Source: Salminus brasiliensis (Eukaryota > Chordata > Actinopteri > Characiformes > Bryconidae). From it: a stretch of DNA of 64,000 nt. Positions 37,666 through 51,900 of this stretch are shown one piece after another. Position 1 is the stretch's first letter, and every line of letters starts with the position of its first letter. The notes under the pieces were generated by a model. That model saw nothing but the letters and a program-made list of their open reading frames with translations. It had not been told where the DNA came from and made no database searches. The stretch spans positions 31,343,721-31,407,720 of the forward strand of contig NC_132900.1 in the NCBI RefSeq assembly GCF_030463535.1, in the 5' to 3' direction. The position numbers and the translations under genes were made by a program.

Positions 37666-40600
37666 GCTTGCCCTCTCCTCTCCCCTCTCAGCACCAGGCG
37701 AAGATATGTAATTCAACGCTCAATTTAGCCCCCCCTGTCTCAGTGGAGAATCTTTTGCCTGCTAATTGATAGAAATTAAGCCATTAATCAAGCCACCAGC
37801 CATCATTCAAGCCAGAGAAGATGAATACAAACTTTCATAACAACCACCTTCCCCATTTTAGGCCTCATTAGCATTAATTTTTAATGCAATTATGCTATTC
37901 TTTTACGCTGAGCTCATAAATTACGGCCCTTTTGTTGCCGACTGGCCTTGTAAAAGCCCGAGTGATGCTTTGTAGTCTGAGCTTTAAGGCAATTACTGGC
38001 TTCTTCGCTCTTTTATCCCGCTGCATTTCCAATAACCTTCCATCTAATGATTTATCCCGGCAAGCCCCTGACACCCACCCAGCGCTGCGCTGCTCCCATT
38101 AGCGCCGGGGCTTATTTATCTGCTCAAATCTGGAGTCTAAATAAAGACTGGGTCCACTCCTGATGGAGGCTGCTTGGAAAGTGTATGGCGGAGGCTTTGG
38201 GGAATTGCTTGTGGACGAAGGAAATAAAACACACCAGCTACGGAGGGCTGCGGCACGCTTGATTTTTAACTACACGTTTTTTTTTAAGAATTAAAGGAAT
38301 ACTCCAGCACTCAGCAGCAGACGGTTCATTACCACGGACTGTCATTTCCCACAGTTTTTCTTTACGAAGTACAAATCAACATTACAGTCTGTGATAAATG
38401 ACCACAAGCTACAGAGGCAACAGTTAGATATTCGGATGAAACAAGCAGGAGTGTTCCTTTAAAATGAGGCCTGGACCCGATCTGTGGACTATGAACATGT
38501 AAACATGCTGGTAAACTACTGGTAATCTCGGGTGCTGAGGCTAGTCTGCGGGTAAAAGCTGAATGTTCTTCGGACCATCATGTTTGGAGAGACTCGAAAT
38601 AAAAAGAACAGCAGGAAAACTACTGGTCATGAAACCGTGGTGTTTACATGGCTGGTCTAAATGGCTGCATTAGAGCGCAGGAGTCCAGAGTCCAGAACAA
38701 TCCAGCCTTTCTTCTGATGAACTTCTGACTAACACTAACTGCCGTAGCTCATGGATCTCATCGGTGCTTGATCAGAGTCCCACTGTTGATCATTTATGAA
38801 CGTATACTACAGTCTTATGCAAAAGCTTTGGCACCCCTGGTCAAATGATATAGTTTGTTGATTTTCAAAAGTGAAAATAAGTAAAAAATAAAATAAAAAT
38901 AAACTTTTCTCAGTATAATTATTTAATATAATTATTTATATTAGTGCTTATTTATTCATTTATAAGCATTTGGAAATGGAATAAAACAGCATTTTACAGC
39001 ATTCACTGTTTATTTACTAATTAATTTTTTTTGCAATATTTTATATAACATTTTTATTTTTTTCACGTGTGGAATTTGTCATTTGACCAGGGGTGCCTAA
39101 ACCTCACATAAGACTGTACATGTATCTTTACTGCAAGTAACTGCAAATATATAAATATTTGAACAAACACTGAGAAGCAAGGTACCCCTGCATGCACGGA
39201 CATTATTATTATTATTATTATGTTATTGTTGTGAATACATTTGATCTGGCATGTCAGAGCCACCTAATAAGAGAATGAGCCTGTTTTTGTTCTCATTACT
39301 TTATTCTAATATATTTAACTTTAATTCTTATCAAGTCCGTATTTTGGTAAATATGCAATTTCCAAAATATTCCCACTGAAATATTGTAAAAACAACATAA
39401 AATTCTGACATTCAGACTCTTCTTTATGTGTATATTGTATAGTGGGACTGGCCCCTGGGCCCCTGACACAAACAAATGCAAAAAAAAAAAAAAAAAAGCA
39501 TGTCTGCTATTCAGTAAAATCCTGCAATCACAGATGTAGAATATTCAGATGAAACTGTGCGCCGCACTTGAGCTGCACAGCAGCACATAAACGGGTGATC
39601 AGAGGGGACTGGGAGGGCCGGCTTTAAACAAGGCAGAGAGAATGAAAAAGGTGTCTGGCTGGCAGTCAGGTAATAGTTTTTGACTGCATTGATTAGGCCG
39701 GCTGACAGCTTCCGATGCTATCCCTGAAAATGCATCAAGTGCGTAATGAGCAGCTATTAGGCCCATCGATTTGCTGATTTCAATTGATAGCTACCAGGCC
39801 AAAGCGGCACGTCAATATTTGCATAACTAATACCCTGCTGCTGCTGGCCTTGACAAATGAGATCTCAATGGAGAGAGAGAGAGAGAGAGAGAGGGTAAGC
39901 GAGCATGTGATGTAGTGAGCAGATTACAGGCCTGTTTATGGAATAATTGAGCAACACAACCATATCTGAACCGCGATCACACACACACACACCCTCTCCC
40001 CTCTCTCACAGAGGGCCCAAATAATTCATCAGCAGTGTGATGGTCCTGATTTGATGTGCACTGTGACACGGCTGTGGAAGTAGATGGGCAGCCCCTCTCT
40101 CTCTCTCTCTCTCTCTCTCTGTGTCTGCGTCTGCTCTCTTTAACGTGGGGTCACATGTGAGGACACAGTGGCAGCTCGTGCCAGATTTCACTGACGTCCC
40201 CAGAGAGATGGAGAGCTGAGCACAATGAGGTGAATGACGCGTGTGCTCGAGTGCTCATGTCCGTGCAGGCAGAGGTACCTTGCTCCTCAGCAGGTGGCGG
40301 TGGACTTCCACTGATAGGACACTGATGGGACACAATGGGACAGCATGCTCCTTTGGGAAGAGCTACTGGCCACATGTGTGCAAGCACTCTTCTAGCGCAT
40401 CCCTTTCATTCACATCAACATTTCTACCAAAGAGGCCCTAAAAGGACGCCGAGACCCTTGCTGACCTCCTAGCTACCCATGCCGACCCTCTGAACCATCA
40501 GCGGCAGATAATGCAGCAGATGTCGCTTGTGACTTGTTGCAACTGCAGTTCCAGAAAGCAGTGGACAAGCGTGGAGCTGTGCTGGTACTTAGCAATCACC

Positions 40601-43600
40601 TACAATTAAAAAGAAATTCCATATATATGTGGACAAAAGTATTGGGACACCTGCTCTTTCAGTGTTTCTTCTGAAACCAAGGCAATTAAAAAGAGCTGAT
40701 CCTGCTTTTGGTGGAGTAACTGTCTCCACTGTCCTGAGAAGAAGATTTTCTACTAGATTTTGGAGGAGCATTGTTGGTGAGGATTTGGTTGCATTCAGCC
40801 ACAAGACAGTTTATAAGGTCAGGATGTTGGGTGATAATCACCACTCCGCCTCATCATCCCCAACTTTCCAACTCATCCCAATCAAATGTACTGGATGGAG
40901 CTCCACCACCATCATTCCAGAGAACACAGTTCTTTCACTGCTCCACAGCTCAATGCTGGGGGGGCTTTATACCCCTCTAATAAGCAACTTGGCTTATGTA
41001 AGTGAAACAAAAACATCAGTAGATCCAACCTTTAATGTTTGTGGGCTATTGTGTAGAGACATGGCTAATAAGGTCCAGCTGAGTGTCCGCAGATGGCCTT
41101 GTGTATCTGCGATCCGTCATAGCACTGCAGTTGTGATTCTGGCAGAGTGAGTATGTGTGTGTGTGTGTGTGTAAACCCCTTTAACAACTTGGCTTTGCTC
41201 TTTAAGTGGGGGAATGTCCAGAGATTGGTCAGCCCCTGCCATGGTTGTACAGTTGTAATGCAATACATTAACTATATTAGCTGATATTCAGTAACAAAGC
41301 AAATGCAATAACAGCAGATTGATCATGGATATACACACACACACACACACTTGAATGCATTTGTGAGCAAGGCTTCAGTGGCCCATCTGTACCTAACCTG
41401 CTATTATAAAGCTCGGGCCATTTCAGATGGCCTGGCGACAGCCTGCCAGTTACTTGCGGCTAGGGGCCAGTTGTCATATAAAAGGTACATTAAGGCTACT
41501 TACAAAACATGAAGGCCTACAAGAAGAAAAAAGCCAGACAGAATGAGACAGAGAGGGAAAAGGAAGTAAGGGATTAGCTGCACGAAGTAGGCGAGGGGGG
41601 AGGGGGGGGGGGGGGGCAGAAAAGTGCACCGCTCTCCGTTTTCCGCTCAGCAGCTGTTTCATAAATAACTCCACAATTACAAAAACACCCCAGCAACTAA
41701 TTACTTAATTGGAGCAGGCCTTTAAAACAAAAGTGAGGTCATCAGATTTACGCACCATGACCACTGACACTGACCTCTCCCTGCTATACTAGTTTTACGC
41801 ATAAGTGCTAAATCCAGTATCGATGTTGTTGTGTCATTCTCAATATTCATTATTAGTCATTAGTCATTATTTTATTGGTGTCCTAATCAGCACAGTAGGG
41901 GTTTAGCACCCTCCCGCTCAATCCAGACCACAGTCAGATTTGAGGGTGGTCGCTGCTGATGCCGCCTTGGCAGTTTAGCTAATGAAGAGTAGTGGCCCCG
42001 TGACCTTCGTCTGGATATACTTCTGCTAGTATCCTTGTAGAATGAATAGCTGAAACCTGAGGCACCAAACGGGTGAACTAGCTAGACAGAAGTACACAGA
42101 AATACTGCCAATAGAATAGGACTCTCTGAAGCACCATGCCAGTGCCTAATGCTAGGCGTGGGCTAGTAGAGGGGTATAAAGCCCTCCAGCATTGAGGAGC
42201 AGTGGGAGAGCAGTTCTCTGGAATGATGGATGGTGGAGCTCCATCCAGTACTTTTCGGATGAGTTTGAGAGGTAATCGTCCAACATCCTAACCGCTTTTG
42301 TGGCTATTTTTTTTAATACCATAGATTTCAGAAGAAACAATGAATGAGCAGGTGTCCCTATACTTTTGTCCTTACAGCGTATCTTACTACTTTTTATAGT
42401 ATCATCTCTTGTTTGTCTTGTGGGTTTGTTCAATTTCTTAAGCAGCTCACCTGATTTACTATAATAAAGGACTGATTAAATGGACTAGATATTGGAAATG
42501 ACTGAACACTGGTCCTCCTCCAGGGGTCGTTTAGAAAGGGTTACGCTTGGGGGTTTGCTTGTATTTATTTTAATGTTTTTGAACAAATAAACACCTTTTT
42601 CCAGCTTCCGCAGCTTTACAACGTCTTTTCTCAGATGCCTGAGACTTCTCCACCCAGAAAATCGGCCCAGGCCACAGAAACGGTCCTCTAATTTACGAAT
42701 CCTCCAAATAAAACACACTGGACCGGTTCCTAGCAGGCTGCCTGGCAGCTCAACAAGGTCAAAAGTGCAATAAGAGCAATGGCTAAAGCCAGAGACTCAC
42801 TCGCTGAGTGACATTAAACATGTGGTCACCACGGTTAAAACGCTGGTGGCCCGGGCTGGCCACAGAGTGACCCTTCACCCTGGAGTGTCCCAAAATGACA
42901 CCCAATCACAGAGGCCCTGCCCGCTTACTCAAGAGTGTGTGTTTGTTTAGGATCACCAGTCCCTGCTTGATGAGGTGTGAATGAGTCCACCACCCACACA
43001 CAACTCTTAACACCCTGTCCCGAGGAGCCCTTCTCTTTACTACGCCATAAATACACTCACACACTTACACACACACTCACATACACACACACACACACAT
43101 CCCAACAAAACTCCTCACTATGGAGGCGCATATTACACCCTTTATAAACCTCAGACACCCTACAGCACACATTGTCACGTAGCTGTTTATGCCGATGTCA
43201 CAGCCCCTCAGCAGAGTTACTGCCTGACTGGAAAACGTTAGGCTGCTCCAAGGCAGCGGCAGAAATTACCCAAGGACATAAAAAGACCACAATGCTCAAA
43301 ATTCAACATTTCTTTGCCCTTTAAGACACACAAGTTCAAAAGTTTGACACCAGCTTCTAACATAATCTCCACAGAAAAGCATCACCAACTGCATATGCGC
43401 CTAAAGTCATGACGGCCAGAGTGGTATAAAGTGACGTAAGCCATCAAATCTTTTGATGAGTGGCGTGTGTGATCCTGAACTAATCATCTAATGTGAGTAC
43501 TTCTGACCTTCTAAAGGCTCTTGTAGATGCCTTAATAATAAAGTGTGTGTGTGTGTGTATATATATAGATACATAAAGTGGGTGTAAAGTTCAGGCCGTC

Positions 43601-46600
43601 CTTCTCTACCATATAATCCCTTTAACCTCCACATTTTAATAGTCAGTGTGTTGCTCATTATAAGCTTTCGAGTTCTGCTATGAACAAGGTAAGCTGATCT
43701 CCGCCGTCTGGATGCTCATTTGTTTGGTCTGTAATCTTTACAACAATCATGACAGGGTCAGCCTAACCAATCACAGTCAGTTTTAGATGATAAAAGACAT
43801 TGTTAATATACGTTTGTTCGTTTTCAAAACTTAACATGCATTTTTAATTGGATACAATATGAATTCAACTGATTTTTCAACACACAAAACATAAAACCCA
43901 CCTCATTTTAGCCTAATGTGTGTACAAGCTTTACAATATAGTACAATATTTACAACTATGCACTTGTCTGAGGATCCTGGGGTCAGGTCTAGTCCCGCAC
44001 TACATTAAAAATGCTGTGTATACCAGGATTCCACTTAATCCCCGTCGTGGGAAACAACCATGAGTGAGCTGATGTGACTGAAGTTGACTGACTTTCAAAC
44101 AGTGCATCTCAACTAGCTATCCTAAACATCAGAATTCAGCCGATATCAAACCCTCACAGCTTTTTACGCTCGATATATCCAAATGTATTGGTACACTCCT
44201 TCTACCACATCACCAGATGACCTATATGAGTCCAAGAGGAGCAACATCACACCATCCTGCTGCCACCCAGTCCACAGCTGTGGTGTAATACTGCGCCACA
44301 CGTGGCTTTTCTTGTCACTGAAATCGAATGGGAGGAGAATGGGTGTTGGTGGGGAGTCGTGGGGTGGTGTGTTGGGAGGGGGGGGGGTGTTATTGGCAAG
44401 CTGTGATGGGGGCGGGGCACTTAATCACCCATCATGTCTTCTAAAAAAAAAAAGAGGGCGAGGGTGGGGTTTAACTTTAAATTTGCTATGATGAAAAATC
44501 AATAAAAAGGTAATTGCTTGGCTTATCACTGCGCGGGGGAACAAATTGGGCGGAGAGGGGCTGGCGTCCATGTGGATTTGGCTGCGGCACGACGCGTTTT
44601 TCCCCATTCCCTCCCTCTCTCCGTTCTTCTGGGTTCAGCGGGCCGGGCGGCGAGAAAAGGTCTCCGCGTGATAATTAAATCTTCTCGCACTGATTTTCCG
44701 CCAAATTTATTTCCCCTGGGTCCACAACTCTGATTCACTGCTTATAGGCCAGGCATAACTAATCACTTCAGTGTGTGTGTGTGTGTGTGTGAGGGACGGG
44801 GGGAGGACGGGGACGGTGGACGGGCACCAGGGAAGTGACTGAACCCATCCACACCAACTTATTCCAATAACAACAGGACAAGAGAGTCAACCTGGTGAAA
44901 CGTAAAGGCTGTAATTAGCGCTCTGTGAGCTTAGTACACTATATGGACAAAAGTATTTAGACACCTGCTCATTCACTGTTTCTTCTGAAATTAAGAGTAT
45001 TAAAAAGAAGCTGATTCTGCTTATTTGTTGGAGTAACTGTCTCTACTGTCCAGGGAAGAAGGATTTCTACTAGATTCTGGAGGAGCATTGCAGTGAGGAT
45101 TTGATTGCATTCAGGGACAGCAGCTTAGTGAGTTAGCGAGGTCAGGATGTTGGATGACTGATCACCATCTCACCTCATTCCCAACTCCCAAACCCATCCC
45201 AAAAGTTCTCCCACTGCTCCACAGCTCAGTACTGGGGGGCTTTATACCCCTCTACTAACCCACGCCTGGCATCAGGCAGCATGGTGCCAGCATAGGCTCA
45301 TGATGTCCAGAGAGTCCTATTCTATTGGCAGTACTTCTTTCTCTACAGGGACTGTAGACAGGGACAGCAGTGGGTGCAGCTTAAAAGAAGCTGAATGTGT
45401 TCATTAGAAGGGGTGTCCACAAACATTTGGACATTCAGCGTACACCTAAGCCGACCGCAATCAATAAAGCAGGTTATGAGGACTGCTACATGTTGTCAGC
45501 ATGTCGCAGCAGCTAGGCCTATGGAGGCATATCCATGAGCAGGTTGGACATGATAACACAATAAAATCCAGCAGGTGAATCCATCACTAGCTGCTGTCAC
45601 TGACTGGCAGGATAATGACGAAGGACGCTGCCACTTGAGGGAAATGGGAAATCAATACCACCAGATTTCTGCTAAATAACAAATCGCTGAGGATTTCAAC
45701 AAAAAAATGACCAAATAAAGCAACGCAGGAGATTGATGGAGCGAGAAGGGATGGGAGATGTGTTGTGTGGACGGACTGCCGACAGAAGTGAGTAGCAACT
45801 AGTTACATTTATATAGTTTCATGTACGTTGGAACAGATTAGGGCCGAGCAATAAGACACTATGTACTGTGATTGTGATAAATGACATCCCATAATGCCAC
45901 AGCAGATGTTTAATGTGGCACATCGATCAACCATAACATTAGCACCACTGAGAGGTGAAGAGGAACGCACTGATTATCTATTTTCATCTACAGGGGCTCC
46001 TGTCGAGGGGTGAATCTACATATTAGGCAGTGAGTGAATGGTCAGTTCTTGAAGGTGATGAAGGTGCTGAAGCAGGAGAAATGGACAAGCGTAAGAATCT
46101 GAGACACTTCGACAAGAACCGAACTGATGTGATGTTCTAGATAATGACTGGAGGGTCAGAACATCTCCAGAACATCAGGCAGGTCTTGTGGGGTGTTCCC
46201 GGTATGCAGTGGTGGTACGGGTGGACCCGACAGAGCAACTTGTCCTGCTCATTCTCTAATCCTTCATCAAGACACTGCTGGCTGGATTCTTCCAACATGA
46301 TAGGTGGAGGATTGGTGGAGGTGTTTAAGCACTCTAGCAGCACGGCTGTGTCTGATCCACTCGCACCTGCACAATACACACAGCGCTCTGACATGGAAGT
46401 GGGTCATAATATTCTGATATAATTGTGTTTGTGTATAGATATACATACACATGACTGATCACCATCTCACCCCATTCCAAACTCCCCAACTATTCCAAAG
46501 TACTGGATGAAGCTCCACCACCATCATTCCAGAGAACACAGTTCTTCCACTGCTCCACAGCTCAATGCTGGGGGGCTTTATACCCCTCTACTAGCCCACG

Positions 46601-48205
46601 CCTGACATTAGGCAGCATGGTGCCAATAGGTTCATGATGTTGATCTGCTTCAGAGATTCCTATTCTATTGGCAGTATTTCTTATATATATATATATATAT
46701 ATATAGGCCAAAATGTTGACTAAAAGAGAACAGCACCAACAAATATCAGTTCCTATGCTCATAGAGGCTGGGCACACTATGTAGTCCCACAGGGAACTGT
46801 ATTAGGCCCCTTTTATTTCCACTTAAGTCATTATCTCTTTGCAGTTATGACATACAGCACATACTTAACTATGGCTGTAGGTCACCCAACTCTCTAGTAG
46901 CCACTCATAAAGCTATAAAAGCACATTACCTCCACACTTCACAGCGCACCATTAATCCGTCTAGGTTAGTTTCTTTTTGCTTAATAGTAAGTGATGAGAT
47001 GGACACTGAAATGTGATGTTTACCAGGTGGCCGGTTTCGCCGCTTGTCCTTCACGTGCTGACGGGACTGGCGGTAATTAAAACACTGAAAGCGGAGAGGG
47101 GCGTGTGTGCTCCGGGCCGCGGGGTCGCTCGCCTGTAGCTTCTAATTTGTGCCCCATTTGTATTCATGACAGGAGAGCGCTAAATATTTAACAGCAGTCC
47201 GGTTGGAGTTTGGGCTCGGAGGTCAAATCATTTGATTTCTGGGCATCGGTGTCCATTGCCTTCTAAGCAGCCTTCCATCATGCCTTGTGTTCTTCGCCGT
47301 AATTAAATTACTTTGAGATAAGACAAGCTGTTATTACTCTGAATTGTATTAATATCATTTGTATAATTGTTTTTTTTTTATTATTTGTTGTTGTATACAG
47401 TCATTTTTTTTTGTCTGAATAGCAGGTCATTAGGCAAGTCTAATTAAAAGGGAAGAAACAAAGCAAAATGCATCACGCAAACGTTTCCAGATAAAATGAA
47501 AAAGGAACCATTCATTAATCAGACAGCATCTATTGCACTCCCGGTCGTCCTTAACAAATTGTTAATTCAAACAGCGCAAATGAATGGAAATACTGGCAAA
47601 GCTAACAACAAAGTTTCTAATTAAGGTTGCCGTGGAGAATTCAATTAAAATTGTGCCTGTTTTTAATTCAGGCTATACATCTTCCCCCAGACAAACAGAC
47701 CTCAGTGCGCTCTCGCTCATTCGATTTCATCATTTATATACCTGTCTGTCTCTCTCTCTCTCTCTTTCTATATATATATATATAAATGTGTGTGTATGTA
47801 TATATACCCCTGGCTTGGAATGAACTCTGCCCATTCTATCAGCTCCACTGACCATACAGCAGCACTGTGTAGTTCTAGACTGTATCCAGACTGTATTCGT
47901 TCGTCAATGCTCAGGACCCCACAGGACTGACCACCCCAGAGCAGGTCAAATTTGGGTGGTGGGTCATTACGCTTCTTTTCTGACTTTTAAAAGAAAAAAA
48001 AAAGCTCTACACTCACATTTAAGCTAATAAAAGCATATGCAATTAATTGTGATTAATCACAAAATAAAGCGATTAATCAGGATCAATATTTGAATCATTC
48101 GACAGCCCTGATGTACACACACATTTTGTATGAAGGGTCTTGTGATTGACAACAGAGCTTGTTAGAGTAAGTTGAGGTGTTAATAGATACAGGGGGCGGG
48201 AGAGG

Positions 48206-48244
<39 letters not shown>

Positions 48245-48877
48245 AGCAAATCCCATGTGAATATTTAATGGCAGGATAATTCCGGAACACAGGCACACAC
48301 AGACAGTTACACACCCGCACCCATGACCTGCCCGACACACAGCGTAATTAAGAAACAGTTTTCCCCTTTTCCGTGGCAAAAGAGCAGGCCACAGTGTATC
48401 TGGCTCTAATGATATGGGTTAAAAGCTATTATACGCCTCATTAAAATATATGATCTCCCCCGCTCAGCCCGTGATGGGGACAGGATTACATCTCATGCTA
48501 GCCCTCAACGCCTGGGCCACAAACAAATGGGGCTATATGCAGGAGAAACCTGTACACAATGCAAACACAAGGATAAACACAATAATACCGACAGCCCTGT
48601 GCAGAGGATTTAGCCCCCTGATCCCATCACTCTACCCCCCGACTCTCTCAGCAGTGAGAGAGTTTTACTGTAGAAGCTCCAGATCTCATCAGAACACATA
48701 ATGCAGGTGAAGATAAATCCAGTAAAAAGGAGAAACAAGAGCTTCTCATTCTGAAGAAAGAAAGAAGTGAGATCTTGTTGGTGAGCTAGTCTGAAGAACA
48801 GAGCTCGGTTCCTCCAGGTTTCTCCTGGACGCCCCACAGTCCAGCCAGCACAGCGTGGAGGATGTGTTCACCTCCAT

Positions 48878-48909
<32 letters not shown>

Positions 48910-51900
48910 GCTCACCTGATTTACCATCATTAAACCCTGATTTACCACCAACCAGGTGTTGATCTGAGGAGAACTCTAAATAATACTAGACTCCATGAGG
49001 AGAACTCTAGAGATGTTCTAATGATGAACACAGTGATGGAGAACCACCACTGTTCACCATTGTTGGAGCTTGTGGTTCTGCTGTAGGGCTGATCTTGTAG
49101 GACGGTCTGCTCTGGTCATGTTGGTCAGCTGTTCCTCTTGTAGATGATTTAGTGGACAGTGGAACAGTGGCTGATTTCTACTGTTCTGAGATCTTTTTTT
49201 CTGAGAACCCCTTCCCAGACTCCCATCTCCGACCTGTTTGGGTCCCGCCATGATGGTGATCTTCACGACTCACTTCAACCATCAAGATCAGACCAGACTA
49301 AACATCTGAGGCTTAAATAAGACAAACTCCTCCAGAATAACTCTCTCTAACCATGTTCTGATCAGCTGATGTTCTGCAGCTGAGTCTAATTCTACACATT
49401 TGAAAGAGTAATAAATGTAGGGTGGGGTTCGAACTTTTTCCTCAGAATTACATTACTGTTATCTCCAGATGTTTACACAGACGCACATATATATATATAT
49501 ATAGCCTGAAAGTTTCGATCAGTCTGAGCAGAAGGTTTGTTAAGGATATGACACTGATCTACTAGAGGCTCAACTGAATTCCACAGAAGCTGCAGAAGAA
49601 AATACAACAAGATACCCAAGATATATGTCTAAACTGGGCACAGAAAGAGAACCTGGGTTACTAAATATACCTGGACAGGAGAAACAATACAACAAAAACG
49701 AACAAAAAACCTGCTATGAAGAGAGTGATGCTCCCACTCGCTGCCTGCAAATCTGTCTACAGCATAACACAAAAAGCTATACATAATAAATAAATAAATA
49801 AATAAATAAATAAATATAAATAACAGCACCAATGAGTCAGGCTGACTTCAGAATTACCACAGCCCACGACGCTGCAACATAACCATCAAATTTGCAAAAT
49901 ATAGTTATTAATAAAAACCTGGAGAGAAAAAAACAAAAAAAGAATGATAAAAAAACAACATCCCACCAAGCACCGCTTCCCTCTTTGTGGGTTCTGATTT
50001 TCAAACAGCATGTGGCCTTTGACAGCGAGGCCAAAATTCCTTTCAAGTTTCAATAGAAAGTAGTTATGTTAAACGATGAGCAGGAGGTGAAGTATTGATC
50101 TTCGCTTGGAGAAGTGGCCTCCTCGTCGAGAGCAGGTCGGAGCGTGCAGCGCTGTTCTAATAGCGCGCACATCTCCGCGCTCGCAGGAATCAAACGGCGC
50201 TTCGATCCGAATCCCGGCCGTCCGGCAGAAATACACGCCTCTCGGGGAGTGGGAGGTACCCTATCTCACCCCCTCCCACCCCACTCTGCTCTCATTTCCT
50301 TCATTTCCGCAGATCAGCCGGAACTTTCTTGTTGTGTTGAACTCTCCCGGCCCCTGAGGGATGAGTGGGTAGACCCTGCCTGGGCCTCAATTCAGAAGCT
50401 ATGCGCAGTATTCTCACATGATGAGCTTACGGTACACTCTTACACTGTGTAATGGCTGGATTTTAGGGTAGGATCATCTCAAAATCTCAAAAGAGAAAAA
50501 AAACACCGCTAACCGTTCCACTCAATACAGCAGGATGGTGTCATCATGCTCGGCCCAAATTAGCCTTTAAAACAGTGGCCTTGTAAAATCTGTAGCCTTG
50601 AAAGATTACTGTGACCGAACGAAGGTCATTCATTCAAGCAGAAGAGATGACCTTCAGGTCACACGGCCGCTTCTCTAAGCTTCAGGCCACAGCTGACCCC
50701 TTCGCATCACGTGCATCAAAGCACAAGAGTCCACACTATACGTCCAAATGTTTGTGGACACAGCTTGACTAGCCCCTGTGGAGAAGTACTGCCAATAGAA
50801 TAGGACTTTCTGAAGCAGATGAACTCATTGGCACAAACCTACTGGAGCTGTGTTCTCTGGAATTATGATGGGGCACCATCCAATACTTTTGGTGGTGATC
50901 AACATCCAGCATCCTGTTCCAAATCCTTGCAGAAATGCTACGTCAAAATCTTTTAATAGCCTTTATGAGCAGGTGTCCCAATACTTTTGTCCATATAGTG
51001 CAGAGCTGACTTTCAAACACCCTACAGTGACTCTACTATATGCGGTCCTAATCAGCAATCAAGAGAACAGGACATGTGAGGGCCTTATTTCTCAATTTGG
51101 GAACAAAAAAGGTTAATCCAGAGGACGATGGCATCGGTTAAGAGGGGGGAGGGTGGATCTGGGAAGGCTGGGCAAGAGCAACACCAGCCTCTGATTTGTT
51201 TTTATTTATTTATTTATTTTATTTTTTACTTCCAGGTCACTGGCAGTGGGGTTGAGTCGATGCTTTGAAGAGGCACTCGCAGTACAACTATTTCTGTTCT
51301 CGATAAAGGCAAGACGAGCTTTTCCAGCGCTATGCAGGAGGAATCAGTTACTTCATGAAAAAAAGGAAGAGTTTAAGAGGAACAAAAAAAAAAGAGAGAG
51401 CACCAAGGAGAGGAGTAGGAAGGAAGTCAATTGATTCCAAAAGGCGGGATTATAGCGTGAACTCCTGCTTAAGAAAGCAGCATGACAGGGAACCACATAC
51501 TGTAGCCCGAGGCTAAGCGCTTATTTAACAGTTTGGCAATGTTTCTACTGATAGAGGGAAGGAGAGAGGAGGAGAGCGCACAGTGTTTCCCAAATTTCAT
51601 GCTCATTTCATGCTTATTGTTGCTTTAATCTCGAAATAAAGCGCTACTCTAATTCCCGTTTGATCATTACGCAAATAAACCCTGAAACCGTTCATATTGT
51701 ACATTCAATTCGCCACACTGTTTTTAATACCCCCTCCATACTGGTCCTACTGGTGACATTTATAATTGCGCAATGCAAGTCATAATAGCCCAGACTCACC
51801 ATCACTGCTCTGCATGTGTGTGTGTACAAAGCATTCGGACTCTGTTGTTGGATGCGCTGGATTTTTTTTTTTGTTATTTTGGTTTCCGAGCAAGGGCATG

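Noticed and set aside
40629..41150. 173-codon open frame, the longest in the window
   Set aside because: It runs through a family A MITE that recurs many times without this frame being kept.
48880..48915. CRISPR-like or satellite array (CAG/ATC runs)
   Set aside because: A simple trinucleotide run inside a dispersed repeat in a vertebrate genome; no spacer structure.
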